27,375 nucleotides of DNA from Bacillota bacterium. GTDB taxonomy: Bacteria > Bacillota_I > Bacilli_A > Acholeplasmatales > Acholeplasmataceae. This document shows positions 6,570-14,523 of this stretch, in pieces. Where the stretch lies: contig JAQCDH010000005.1 in NCBI GenBank assembly GCA_027620815.1, positions 1-27,375 of the forward strand, written 5' to 3'. The position numbers and the translations under genes were made by a program. The notes beneath the pieces are model-generated. The model searched no databases, was not told the DNA's origin, and saw only the letters and a program-made list of their open reading frames with translations. Each line of letters opens with the position of its first letter. Positions within the stretch are counted from its first letter, which is position 1.

Positions 6570-7394
6570 ATGAAAAAAATTATCATTACAGGTGTGACCT
6601 CAGGAATTGGACGCGCTTTATTACTAAGACTCAATCAAGAAGGTCATCACGTCATTGGTGTGGCGCGTAATCAAGAACGACTTGAGATTTTAAGACCATT
6701 GCTCAAAGCACCATTTGATTTAATTCAAGCGGATTTAAGTCAAACAAAAGATGTGATTCAAGCAGCGAAAGACATTATGAAGCTCCATGAAAGTATCGAT
6801 GTTCTGATTAATAATGCTGCAACCGTACCAGGAAGTCTTGTCTTAAGTGAGGAAGGGCATGAAATGCAATTTCAAGTCAATCATTTAGCCGTTGTGACAA
6901 TGACGCATGAATTACTACCGACTTTAGAAAAAGCAAATGGACTCATTATTACCACATCCAGTAATGCCCATAAACCTGCGAAGTATCATAAAGACCAATT
7001 AGAACGTGTTAAAAAATATTCATTGATAGGTGCTTACAGTGAAACCAAACTTTATAACCTCTTATTCACAAAAGAGTTTAACCGTTTTGTTAATACCAAT
7101 GTCTTTGCTTGTGCGGTTCATCCAGGACTTGTTAATACAGATTTAGGTGGTAAAGACACCAAAGGTATGATGCAAAAAGTATGGCGTTTTCTTGCAAGAC
7201 GCGGCATTACCCCAGAAGCTTCTACACAAACCTATGTTGATTTAATCAATGGCACGTTAAAAGATCATGAATACGTCAGTGATAGAAAACCAAGTAAACC
7301 AACAAAAGTTGCCTTAAACAAAACCAATCAAGATCACTTATGGCATCATACAAATACACTACTTAATATCAAGTGGAAAACAAAAAAAGCGTAA
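6570..7394 (+). CDS. Short-chain dehydrogenase/reductase, retinol-dehydrogenase-like
   Basis: NAD(P)-dependent oxidoreductase with a single Rossmann domain, 274 residues. The cofactor loop is TGVTSGIG (7-14), the NNA motif is at 81-83, the active-site serine is in TTSSNAH (128-134), and the catalytic pair is Y156 and K160 in YSETK. The stretch EEGHEMQFQVNHL (94-106) resembles the vertebrate RDH11-14/WWOX-like branch, whose members act on retinoids, but this branch also contains many bacterial enzymes of unknown substrate. AAGGGAG at 6558-6564 fixes the start. It is convergent with the carotenoid desaturase gene and shares its terminator. A role in retinal/retinol chemistry is a guess from position and resemblance only. 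Confidence 0.88.
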   Translation: MKKIIITGVTSGIGRALLLRLNQEGHHVIGVARNQERLEILRPLLKAPFDLIQADLSQTKDVIQAAKDIMKLHESIDVLINNAATVPGSLVLSEEGHEMQFQVNHLAVVTMTHELLPTLEKANGLIITTSSNAHKPAKYHKDQLERVKKYSLIGAYSETKLYNLLFTKEFNRFVNTNVFACAVHPGLVNTDLGGKDTKGMMQKVWRFLARRGITPEASTQTYVDLINGTLKDHEYVSDRKPSKPTKVALNKTNQDHLWHHTNTLLNIKWKTKKA

Positions 7395-7410
7395 TTATAT
7401 ACGCTTTTTT
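7383..7410. terminator. Bidirectional terminator shared by the SDR and desaturase genes
   Basis: Eleven-base perfect stem AAAAAAGCGTA (7383-7393), six-base loop, TACGCTTTTTT (7400-7410). It lies within the last codons of both convergent genes, whose stop codons abut at 7394/7395. The A-run on one side and T-run on the other make it work both ways. Confidence 0.85.
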
Positions 7411-8867
7411 CTTTTTAAATAGTTCGATGTAATGATCGCGGATTGATAAATCGTTGGTAATCCACTGCCTGGATGTGTCCCACCACCTACTAAATATAGG
7501 TGTTTTAACTGTTTGAATTTATTTTGTGGTCTCAGATGTAACATTTGATTAAACCCGTGTGTTAGGTTAAAGACTGCGCCTTTATGAACATGAAAATCAT
7601 CTTGCCATTCTAAAGGTGTTAATATTTGTTCCATTTCTATGTGTGGACGTATATCCACACCTGTTTTTTCTAAAATGATGTTATACACTTGTTTTTTGAG
7701 TGCATCTTTTTCTTTGACCCAATCAATATCAGCATCTAAATTTGGAACTGGGACCAATACATATAAACTGCTGTGTCCTTTAGGTGCAAGCGTGGTATCG
7801 ATTTTCGATGGATTGTGCATGTAAAAGCTCATATCCGTTAAATCATTTGATTTAGACATCAGTCTTTTTAAATATCCTTCATAGCTATCTGAGAAAAAGA
7901 CATTATGGTGGTCAAAATCAAAGATGGTATCAAGTCCAACATAAAGCATAAATGCTGAAACACTGTATGACATCGACTTAATTTTTTGATGGTTGTATGT
8001 TTTAACTTCTTTTTCTTTGGTCATCCTAAGCATACTATAGGCAAAATCAGCGTTTAATACAACATCATCATAAGTTTGTTTTAAATGTTCTGTTACAATC
8101 CCTTTCACCGCATTTTTCTCAATCCATAGTGATTCTACTTTTGAATTCAAATGAAGTTTTCCACCTTTTTCAACAAAGAGTCTTGCCATGGTTTCATTGA
8201 CTTGATTAAGTCCACCTTCAATATGATACAACCCACCCATATGTTCTAAATACGGTAAGATGGTAAACACAGATGGCGCTTCAAAAGATGCCATTCCTAA
8301 ATATTTGGCTTGAAACGATAAGGTGTGAATTAAATCTTCATGATGAATCATTTTTGATAAATATTTATAAACTGATTGAAATGGATGTAATACCGGTGCG
8401 CCTTTTAAGACGTCTGCACGTAAAAAATGAAAGATATTTGGAAACGGTTTTTGTAGGATTGGCATCACACGCTTAAATTTTGTTGTTTGTTTTTGATACC
8501 ATTTTAAATAATCATTACCTGCACCTGGATAGACAGTCTCAAAGACTTCTTTCGTTTTTTGAATATCTGCAGATGGCTGAAGGGTTCGCTCTTTGAAATA
8601 CAGCGTATAAAGAGGATCTAATGGTTGCATCTTTAAATGTTGATCAAAATCAATATTTGCTTTTTCAAAGACTTCTCTAAGAATCGGTTGATACATGAAA
8701 AACGTTGGACCAGAATCAAAATGATACTCGCCAAAAGACAATCTTTTTGACCGTCCTCCAACGCGCGCATCTTTCTCATAGATGGTCACTTGATGTCCTT
8801 GATTTAATAGAATCAGTGCCGCTGCAAGACCACCCGGTCCTGCACCAATGATTGCGATATTAGACAT
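7395..8867 (-). CDS. crtI: CrtI/CrtN-type carotenoid (phytoene or diapophytoene) desaturase
   Basis: FAD-dependent desaturase/oxidoreductase of 490 residues from the CrtI family, which inserts double bonds into phytoene (C40) or diapophytoene (C30). It opens with IAIIGAGPGGLAAALIL, the dinucleotide-binding GxGxxG, followed by the FAD acid E29 and VGGRSKRL. The C terminus has the family block LYLVGGGTHPGSGLPTI (about residues 459-475). The frame extends to 8894, but ATG 8867 gives the usual MSNIAIIG start and overlaps the preceding kinase gene by only eight bases, with AGAGG upstream. Downstream in the same transcript as the ABC1-like kinase. The chain length of the substrate cannot be told from sequence. 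No phytoene synthase is in the window, so the pathway must be completed elsewhere. Confidence 0.9.
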   Translation of the reverse strand: MSNIAIIGAGPGGLAAALILLNQGHQVTIYEKDARVGGRSKRLSFGEYHFDSGPTFFMYQPILREVFEKANIDFDQHLKMQPLDPLYTLYFKERTLQPSADIQKTKEVFETVYPGAGNDYLKWYQKQTTKFKRVMPILQKPFPNIFHFLRADVLKGAPVLHPFQSVYKYLSKMIHHEDLIHTLSFQAKYLGMASFEAPSVFTILPYLEHMGGLYHIEGGLNQVNETMARLFVEKGGKLHLNSKVESLWIEKNAVKGIVTEHLKQTYDDVVLNADFAYSMLRMTKEKEVKTYNHQKIKSMSYSVSAFMLYVGLDTIFDFDHHNVFFSDSYEGYLKRLMSKSNDLTDMSFYMHNPSKIDTTLAPKGHSSLYVLVPVPNLDADIDWVKEKDALKKQVYNIILEKTGVDIRPHIEMEQILTPLEWQDDFHVHKGAVFNLTHGFNQMLHLRPQNKFKQLKHLYLVGGGTHPGSGLPTIYQSAIITSNYLKRKKRI

Positions 8868-10071
8868 GTTGTTTCGCCTCTTCAAATGCAACAATATATT
8901 GACGCATTTCTTCCATAAGAATCATATTAGGTGCGCCTTGTAAGACGATACCATCTAAATACATTAAACTTTTAATAATGGGGAACATCCCTTTTTCAAA
9001 TGTCATTCCTGATAGAACACCTAGGCGAATCGTATGCATCATTTGTTTTGTTAAGCTGACTTCACTTACAGTTTTATGTGCAAAATCTTTATATAAGATT
9101 AAAAGTTTTTTTTCAAATTTTTCATAAGCTTTACCATCAATTGAAACTGATGCCATCTCATTTAACTTTCTTGCACACATTGGATAATCATATAAAGACA
9201 AAGCTTTCATAAATTCAAATAAACCTGTTTGGATTCTTTCTGATACATGACTGAGTGCACCAGTATCAACAAGAGTATGAATACCTTTATGAAAGATAAT
9301 ATTTCCTGGATGGATATCCCCATGAAAGGTGCCAACAATAAACATGTAAAATCCGTGCCACCTAAAAATATCTAACATCTCTTTTTCAGATAATTGTTGA
9401 TCACGTAATAGTTGATCCACAGGTTTTCCTTCAATGAAACTAGATACTAAGACGTGTCTATAAGATAATGACTCAAGGTATGAAGGAAATGCTAAAGACT
9501 TAAAATCAAATGTTTGTTCATAAGATTCTTTAATATCTTTTAAGATCTTCGTATGTTTGATTTCACTGGTTAAATCGAGTTCTGCAAGTGTATAAGATTC
9601 AATATGATTTAAAATACCAAGAGGATCTGCAACTTTATGAAGTTTCGGATAAAAGAATGTGATGAATCCAATGAAACGTTTAAATGAACGAACATCTTTT
9701 AAAAATCGTTTTTCTAAATGTTTATTAATCACTTTAATCGCAACAATCTCGCCATTTTTTAATGTTGCCCGATGCACTTGACCAATCGATGCAATTCCAA
9801 TTGGTGTTTCTTCTAGTGACTGAATTTCTAATAATAGATTCTCTGGTAATTGTTTTTTAATGTCTTCTATCGTATGAAACTTGATGGATGCATGCGTATA
9901 CAACTTTTGAAGATGAAGTGTTGTTTCAGGAGTTAAAAAATCAATTCTAAGCGCAAATGTCTGTGCAATCTTTACAAAAAGAAGCCCTTGTTTTTCAATC
10001 CAGGCTAGATTTGGTAAACGTTTTTTATTAAAGATGGTTTTAAAAAGTCGAATAAACGCGATAAACCTCAT
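8860..10071 (-). CDS. ABC1/UbiB/ADCK-family atypical kinase
   Basis: Atypical protein kinase-like ATPase of 403 residues. In this family such proteins support isoprenoid lipid (quinone) metabolism or transport. Motifs in order: KIAQ at 34-37 within the KxGQ helix, IGIASIGQVHRA for the A-rich loop (91-102), the VAIKV lysine at 113, ELDLTSE (164-170) for ExD, HGDIHPGN (250-257) for the catalytic loop, and DTG (269-271) at the DFG position. The KxGQ glycine and the DFG phenylalanine are therefore replaced. A GTG at 10086 extends the frame, but AGGGGAG lies directly before ATG 10071, which is chosen. Its overlap with the crtI gene suggests a role with carotenoids or another isoprenoid, not ubiquinone; this is inference. 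Confidence 0.88.
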   Translation of the reverse strand: MRFIAFIRLFKTIFNKKRLPNLAWIEKQGLLFVKIAQTFALRIDFLTPETTLHLQKLYTHASIKFHTIEDIKKQLPENLLLEIQSLEETPIGIASIGQVHRATLKNGEIVAIKVINKHLEKRFLKDVRSFKRFIGFITFFYPKLHKVADPLGILNHIESYTLAELDLTSEIKHTKILKDIKESYEQTFDFKSLAFPSYLESLSYRHVLVSSFIEGKPVDQLLRDQQLSEKEMLDIFRWHGFYMFIVGTFHGDIHPGNIIFHKGIHTLVDTGALSHVSERIQTGLFEFMKALSLYDYPMCARKLNEMASVSIDGKAYEKFEKKLLILYKDFAHKTVSEVSLTKQMMHTIRLGVLSGMTFEKGMFPIIKSLMYLDGIVLQGAPNMILMEEMRQYIVAFEEAKQHV

Positions 10072-10090
10072 AACTCCCCTTTTCACTCAA

Positions 10091-10099
10091 ATTATAGCA
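10091..10099 (-). promoter_or_regulatory. Extended -10 promoter of the kinase-crtI operon
   Basis: Minus strand TGCTATAAT: perfect TATAAT with upstream TG. The -35 region is weak. The predicted start near 10084 leaves a short leader holding AGGGGAG before ATG 10071. Confidence 0.65.
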
Positions 10100-10115
10100 T
10101 GTTCATTAAAATGAT

Positions 10116-10144
10116 TTGACTTCTCAATGGATTTCACATAAAAT
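10116..10144 (+). promoter_or_regulatory. Sigma-A promoter of the membrane protein gene at 10176
   Basis: TTGACT (10116-10121), a 17-base spacer and TAAAAT (10139-10144), with a leader of about 25 bases that ends in AAAAGGAG. It is divergent from the kinase-crtI promoter. Confidence 0.8.
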
Positions 10145-10175
10145 ACGATAAAGAAAACAATAAAAGGAGTTTTCA

Positions 10176-10694
10176 ATGAATAAAAAATTAGTAATTTTGT
10201 ACATCATTTTTGCATCATATTCAATTGTAAGTATATTTTTTAATAGGCCGGTCACTTTAGATTTTATAGCATTATTTCAACTTCAAGGTGATGCTTTATT
10301 AGTGATGACATTTAATATGTTAGGTGTTTTTCCTTTGTATTATCTTTTAGTGGCATCCACTTATGAAAAACAACAGTGGTATGTCTATGTTTTATTCGGA
10401 CTTAGTTTTATGTTTGGTGCATTTGCAACCATTCCTGGATTACTCTTATTAAAAGGCAATCAAAAGCCACTTTCTAAAACGCAAGAACGGTTTTTTATGA
10501 TACTTCCACTGACATTACTTATCATGAGTATTATTGGCATTCTGTTTGGTAACATAAGTGATTACTTTCAACTATTTTTAAATGATCAATTTGTTCATAT
10601 TATGACCATTGACTTTTTCATCCTACTTCTGATGCCTTATGTGATGGGAGCGACTGGATTTCCTTATGTTCACTTAATTAAGTGGCGCGTATGA
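10176..10694 (+). CDS. Polytopic membrane protein of unknown function
   Basis: Not recognised. The 172-residue protein is very hydrophobic with about five predicted membrane helices (near residues 5-22, 41-60, 69-89, 105-123 and 139-160). Visible features are LQGDALLVMTFNMLGVFPLYYLL, a GAFATIPGLLLL stretch, and DFFILLLMPYVM near the C terminus, a pattern that looks like a conserved family rather than a random ORF. It has a strong promoter and AAAAGGAG before ATG 10176. It is divergent from the kinase-crtI operon, so a link to carotenoids or membranes is possible but unproven. Its stop overlaps the ATG of the decayed pcp gene, so it was probably once in an operon with it. Confidence 0.75.
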   Translation: MNKKLVILYIIFASYSIVSIFFNRPVTLDFIALFQLQGDALLVMTFNMLGVFPLYYLLVASTYEKQQWYVYVLFGLSFMFGAFATIPGLLLLKGNQKPLSKTQERFFMILPLTLLIMSIIGILFGNISDYFQLFLNDQFVHIMTIDFFILLLMPYVMGATGFPYVHLIKWRV

Positions 10695-10911
10695 ATTCTA
10701 TTAGTAACAGCTTTTGCACCATTTGATGATACAAATGAGAATCAATCCCTTCAAATCTTAAAACAATTAGAGGGTGATGAGATTAGATATACCTATGCCA
10801 AGAGGATTTATTCATGTTCCAAATGATCCATCCTATTTTGAAACGTCATTTGCTTCTATTCAAAAGATACTTCAGTCATTAAAAAAAGACACTTCATCAT
10901 TTTTTGAATAA
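10691..10911 (+). pseudogene. pcp: Remnant of pyroglutamyl peptidase I (pcp), internally deleted
   Basis: Two short stretches in different frames match the ends of pyrrolidone-carboxylate peptidase, which removes N-terminal pyroglutamate from peptides. From 10695 the frame gives ILLVTAFAPFDDTNENQSLQ, corresponding to the family's N terminus (typically KILVTGFEPFGG..NPS). From 10795 another frame gives RGFIHVPNDPSYFETSFASI and ends at TAA 10909-10911, corresponding to the C-terminal GFIHVP region. Only about 220 of the usual ~600-640 bases remain, so the catalytic middle, including the active Cys and His, is gone. The ATG at 10691 is out of frame with the N-terminal piece, as if two bases of an MKILLV-type start were lost. 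It directly follows and slightly overlaps the membrane protein gene. Confidence 0.8.
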
Positions 10912-10924
10912 AGTGTCTTTTTTT
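10881..10924. terminator. Bidirectional terminator between pcp remnant and mhqD-like gene
   Basis: Perfect fourteen-base stem AAAAAAAGACACTT (10881-10894) with AAGTGTCTTTTTTT (10911-10924), 16-base loop. It has A- and T-runs on either side, so it works for the convergent transcripts. It overlaps the 3' end of the pcp remnant. Confidence 0.88.
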
Positions 10925-11535
10925 TATGTAGATGGGTTGATTTTTTCAAAAAACTGATGCGCTTCTAAAATGGATGCTTGCGTGATTTGATGGCCACTAT
11001 AAGACCAAAACACATCCACATATGCACCATATTTTTGATAAATTGTTGCAAGTTCTATGGTTTGTTCATGAGGAACAATCGGATCATTTTTTCCTGCTGC
11101 AATAAAAATGTTTTGATGTTTTAATGATGGATAATCAAATGTTTCAAAAGGCATCATTGGGTGAAATAAAAGACTCGTTTTAAATAACTCAGGATAATAA
11201 AAATTTAATGATGATGCAATATTTGCACCATTAGAGTACCCTAAGACATGAAGGTGTTTATCTTTTAATTCATATTGATCTAGTAATGTATCAATGGCTT
11301 GTTTTAACCAATGAGTTTCTTCAATTAAATTCTCAATATCAAAAACACCTGGTGAGAGTCTTTTGAAATATCTTGGCATACCACTTTCTAAAATACGACC
11401 CCGGATGCCAATTTTAGTGGCATCTTTAGCAATATAATTAGAAAGCGTCAATAAATCGTTCTCATTGCCACCCGTACCATGAAGTAAAATAATCACATCT
11501 TCATTGATACCTTCAGCGACTACATGATGAATCAT
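10924..11535 (-). CDS. mhqD: Carboxylesterase/phospholipase, MhqD-like alpha/beta hydrolase
   Basis: Cytoplasmic serine hydrolase of 203 residues, a compact alpha/beta hydrolase without signal peptide. The oxyanion loop HGTGGNE is at 19-25, the nucleophile Ser101 in GYSNGA, the acid Asp151 in GKNDPIVP and the base His182 in SGHQIT, giving a complete catalytic triad. The ATG overlaps the TGA of the preceding dioxygenase gene (ATGA), so the pair is translationally coupled. In Bacillus the same two families lie together in the mhqNOD operon, induced by quinones and diamide, which is the basis for the name; the substrate is not known from sequence. Confidence 0.88.
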   Translation of the reverse strand: MIHHVVAEGINEDVIILLHGTGGNENDLLTLSNYIAKDATKIGIRGRILESGMPRYFKRLSPGVFDIENLIEETHWLKQAIDTLLDQYELKDKHLHVLGYSNGANIASSLNFYYPELFKTSLLFHPMMPFETFDYPSLKHQNIFIAAGKNDPIVPHEQTIELATIYQKYGAYVDVFWSYSGHQITQASILEAHQFFEKINPST

Positions 11536-12494
11536 GATTTACTTCCAGTTTGAATCGGTTTAATTTGAGCTTCAATTTGTTTTCTATATGGACGCAATTT
11601 TGGTGGTAATGCAAGTGTAGTTCCAAGTGTTGTAACATCTTCTTCATCATCTTCAAAACCTGGTCCATCAGTTGCAAATTCAAAAAGAATGCCTTGGTGG
11701 AGTCTTGTATATAACGAATGAAAATAAAATCTGTCAACATACCCAGAGTGTCTTGTTGGTATTTGATTTAAATGATGAATCCATTTCTCTAATGCTTCGT
11801 CATCTTCTACACGAAAGGCAACATGGTGGACGCCACCAAAACCTTGTATGGCGAGTGGTAAAGAAGCATCTTCTTTTACAATCACTCTTGAGGCGTTGCC
11901 ACCATGATACGTTTCAAACAATGCGAGATGATCTTCTGATTGAATTTTCTTAAAATGCATCATGTCTACCATCACTCTGGTCATGACTTCTAAATCATGA
12001 ACAATAAATTCAATCGGTCCTAATCCTAGGATGCGGTAATCTTCAGGAATATCAGTTTCATGCCACGGTTGTGTTTGATGTTCAACGTGAATGCCTTCAT
12101 CTGAAACAAGCATGTAGTATTGTCCATCAAAATCTTGAAAAGGTAAAATGGTCATATCAAACAGCGTTTGAATGTCTTCATGAGTCACGTTTAAGCGTTC
12201 AAATCTTGATTTAAAATAAGCAAGCGCATCTTGATTTTTTACTCTAAGTCCTATCGTTTGAATGCTATTTTTTCCTGTTGTCCGTTTCCTTGAGTTTGGA
12301 AAGTCAAAAAAAGTTAAGTCCGTCCCGGGCGAACCAATCGCATCTGTAAAAAATAAATGATACGTATGGATATCATCTTGATTCACTGTTTTTTTAGCAA
12401 GTCTAAGACCTAATACATACGTCATGAATTGATAGATTTTTTCTGCATCTGATGTCATCGCAGTGACATGGTGAATGCCTTGAGTTTGTAACAT
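11532..12494 (-). CDS. mhqO: Ring-cleaving dioxygenase/glyoxalase-fold protein, MhqO-like
   Basis: Protein of 320 residues with two vicinal-oxygen-chelate (glyoxalase) repeats. Each repeat opens with a His-containing strand: GIHHVTAMT near residue 7 and GGVHHVAFRV in the second half. LHQGILFEFATDGPGF near the end supplies the expected metal-binding glutamate. This layout fits the MhqA/MhqO/LinE-type extradiol dioxygenases, which open hydroquinone-like rings or detoxify quinones. AGAGGTG six bases upstream supports ATG 12494. It is the first gene of a two-gene operon with the mhqD-like esterase. The upstream region contains a half-site resembling a MhqR box, but not a full palindrome. Confidence 0.88.
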   Translation of the reverse strand: MLQTQGIHHVTAMTSDAEKIYQFMTYVLGLRLAKKTVNQDDIHTYHLFFTDAIGSPGTDLTFFDFPNSRKRTTGKNSIQTIGLRVKNQDALAYFKSRFERLNVTHEDIQTLFDMTILPFQDFDGQYYMLVSDEGIHVEHQTQPWHETDIPEDYRILGLGPIEFIVHDLEVMTRVMVDMMHFKKIQSEDHLALFETYHGGNASRVIVKEDASLPLAIQGFGGVHHVAFRVEDDEALEKWIHHLNQIPTRHSGYVDRFYFHSLYTRLHQGILFEFATDGPGFEDDEEDVTTLGTTLALPPKLRPYRKQIEAQIKPIQTGSKS

Positions 12495-12579
12495 AAGTTC
12501 ACCTCTTGATTTATTATCTCAAATTAATACTTTTTTTATAATCTTTAGTATAATGTTAAGTAAATATGTTAAAAAAAGG

Positions 12580-12585
12580 TATAAT
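12580..12585 (+). promoter_or_regulatory. Likely -10 box for the acyltransferase operon
   Basis: Perfect TATAAT 18 bases before ATG 12603; no convincing -35. The short leader contains GAGG at 12595-12598, four bases from the start codon. The surrounding 108-base divergent gap (12495-12602) holds several other TATA-like hexamers for the opposite mhqO gene but nothing else recognisable. Confidence 0.5.
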
Positions 12586-12602
12586 AACAGCATTGAGGCA
12601 AG

Positions 12603-13880
12603 ATGAAAAAAAGACGCTACTGGTTTAAAATTGATAATGCTGGTAAAGTATTTCCAGCAATCTCTAATCAAGAACGCTCGAATGTGTTTCGTTTGAGCAT
12701 GTCTTTACATGAAGACATTGATTCTCAACTTTTAGAGCAAGCAGTCAATCTTGTTTTGCCACGATTTAAAGTGTTCGCAATCAAAATCAAAACAGGATTA
12801 TTTTGGCAATATTTTGATTCTAATCAAAAGCACTTTAAAGTTGAGCAAGAACCTGCGGTGATTACACAATATTTTCATCCAAGAAAAAATCAGCATTACT
12901 TATTTAAAGTTTATTATTTTAATAATCGTATCACATTAGAAACCTTTCATACTCTTACAGATGGAAGTGGTGCGTATCAGTTTTTACTTTCAATTGTTTA
13001 TGAATATTTAACTTTACTAGGTCATCAAATTGACCCTGAAGACATGATTCTCGGAAGAAAACCATTACAGCCTAAAGAAAGTGAAGATGCTTTCATCTCT
13101 AATTATGACCCTAAACTCGTTAAAAAGATGCGTGAAGAGCATGCCTTTCATTTAAAAAATGAAACTTATAAACATCAGTTTTCTCATCTTTTTAGTTTAA
13201 AAATGTCGGTAACAGAAGTTAAAAAAGTCGCAAAATCATATGATGCAACGATCACACAGTATTTAGCTTCAGTGATTGTTTATGCGATGATGCGTGAAAG
13301 TTTAAATTTTAATACACAAAATAAACCACTTAAATTATTTATCCCAATTAATTTAAGACCTTATTTTCATGAAATCACATTAAGAAATTTTTCTATGTAT
13401 TTAAAAACTATTTTTTATCCTGATCAAGCGAGTATTTCTTTCGAAGAGATCATTGACATCACAAAAACTCAATTTCAAGAGCAATTGACAAAAGAATCCC
13501 TTGTCTCTAGGTTATCCGGTTATGTTTCATTAGAAAAAGCACTTATTCTCAGAATGATGCCATTTTTCATTAAAAATATTGCCTTTAAAATTGGTTATGA
13601 TATGTTAGGTGCAAAAATTAATACTTCTTCTTTTTCAAACTTAGGTCAGGCGAAGTTACCAGAATCTATGAAACCATATATTTCTGATGTCAATTTTATT
13701 ATTGGTGGTCATGGTTTAGGTATCTCTTCCGTTAGTTACGAAGATACCTTGCAATTTAATTTAGCATCACGTCTAAAAGATTATTCAATCATGAGAAAAA
13801 TTGTTGATACCTTTCATCAACATCACGTAACGATACATGTATTTTCAAATTATGAGGAGGAATATGATGCCATATTGTAA
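12603..13880 (+). CDS. Condensation/alcohol-acetyltransferase-like acyltransferase
   Basis: Acyltransferase of the CoA-dependent acyltransferase superfamily, 425 residues, probably cytoplasmic. The superfamily's HxxxDG active-site motif appears as HTLTDGSG at about residues 116-123, in the expected N-terminal lobe, with the second lobe showing KLFIPINLRPYF and SNLGQAKLP. No clear DFGWG motif is seen, as in the alcohol acetyltransferase/PapA-like branches, unlike peptide-synthetase condensation domains. The acyl donor and acceptor cannot be predicted; membrane lipid or exported metabolite modification are both possible. It overlaps the next gene, a zinc-ribbon membrane protein, by 14 bases. 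Confidence 0.8.
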   Translation: MKKRRYWFKIDNAGKVFPAISNQERSNVFRLSMSLHEDIDSQLLEQAVNLVLPRFKVFAIKIKTGLFWQYFDSNQKHFKVEQEPAVITQYFHPRKNQHYLFKVYYFNNRITLETFHTLTDGSGAYQFLLSIVYEYLTLLGHQIDPEDMILGRKPLQPKESEDAFISNYDPKLVKKMREEHAFHLKNETYKHQFSHLFSLKMSVTEVKKVAKSYDATITQYLASVIVYAMMRESLNFNTQNKPLKLFIPINLRPYFHEITLRNFSMYLKTIFYPDQASISFEEIIDITKTQFQEQLTKESLVSRLSGYVSLEKALILRMMPFFIKNIAFKIGYDMLGAKINTSSFSNLGQAKLPESMKPYISDVNFIIGGHGLGISSVSYEDTLQFNLASRLKDYSIMRKIVDTFHQHHVTIHVFSNYEEEYDAIL

Positions 13881-14523
13881 ACAATGTCATATCCACTTTG
13901 AGACACCTCAACAAAAATGTGTGTTGTGTGGACAAGCACTGGATAAAGATAACAAAAAAACAACGATTTATTTTCCATCTTTTAAAACACCAAAAGCATA
14001 CCACAAAATATTTAAATCTTTTATTTACTTAAACGTATTAAGTTTTATTGTTTTGTTTTTTATTGACATTCAAAATCAAATCATTGATTTTTCACTCATT
14101 GCAGGTGTGATTCATTTATATGCGATTATCATGGCATCATTTGTTTTCTTATCTGAATTTTGGACACTCAAAGTTACGAAAATACTTCTTCTTACTTTAA
14201 TTTTACTATTAAGTATCGGGTTACTCATAAGAGAATCCACTTGGGCACTTGATTATGTCATACCTGTTGTGTTAGCAGTCAATATCTTACTTTATGCAGT
14301 TGTGATTTTATTTAAAAAAGACCGTGAAGATGATGATGGTTTTACTGTACTATTATTAAGTTTACTCGGCTTATTGCCGTATGGATTTCTACTTTTAGGT
14401 TGGATTAAAGAACCATTACCCACTCAAGTTACGTTTATTATTTCACTAAGTGTAATCCTTGGACTCATCTTTTTCAATTTACGCGCCATCTTTGAAGCGA
14501 TTAAAAGAAGATTTCATGTATGA
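13867..14523 (+). CDS. Zinc-ribbon membrane protein (DUF6320-like)
   Basis: Protein of 219 residues with a short N-terminal zinc ribbon, C4-x2-C7 and C18-x2-C21 (MPYCKQCHIHF, KCVLCGQAL), followed by six or so hydrophobic segments from about residue 45 to the basic C terminus (EAIKRRF). It resembles the DUF6320 proteins found beside acyltransferases of this type in Firmicutes; I know of no established function. Two adjacent ATG codons follow the GAGGAGG site; 13867 gives the better six-base spacing, 13864 is the alternative. It overlaps the acyltransferase stop by 14 bases and the next gene by four, so all three are coupled. Confidence 0.8.
   Translation: MPYCKQCHIHFETPQQKCVLCGQALDKDNKKTTIYFPSFKTPKAYHKIFKSFIYLNVLSFIVLFFIDIQNQIIDFSLIAGVIHLYAIIMASFVFLSEFWTLKVTKILLLTLILLLSIGLLIRESTWALDYVIPVVLAVNILLYAVVILFKKDREDDDGFTVLLLSLLGLLPYGFLLLGWIKEPLPTQVTFIISLSVILGLIFFNLRAIFEAIKRRFHV

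Noticed and set aside
10079..10086. GTG start for the ABC1-like kinase
   Set aside because: It overlaps the purine-rich AGGGGAG that serves ATG 10071.
10176..10694. Membrane protein as a missing lycopene cyclase or carotene cleavage enzyme
   Set aside because: The size and multi-helix nature are tempting, but I see neither the conserved cyclase motifs nor the histidines expected of Blh/Brp enzymes.
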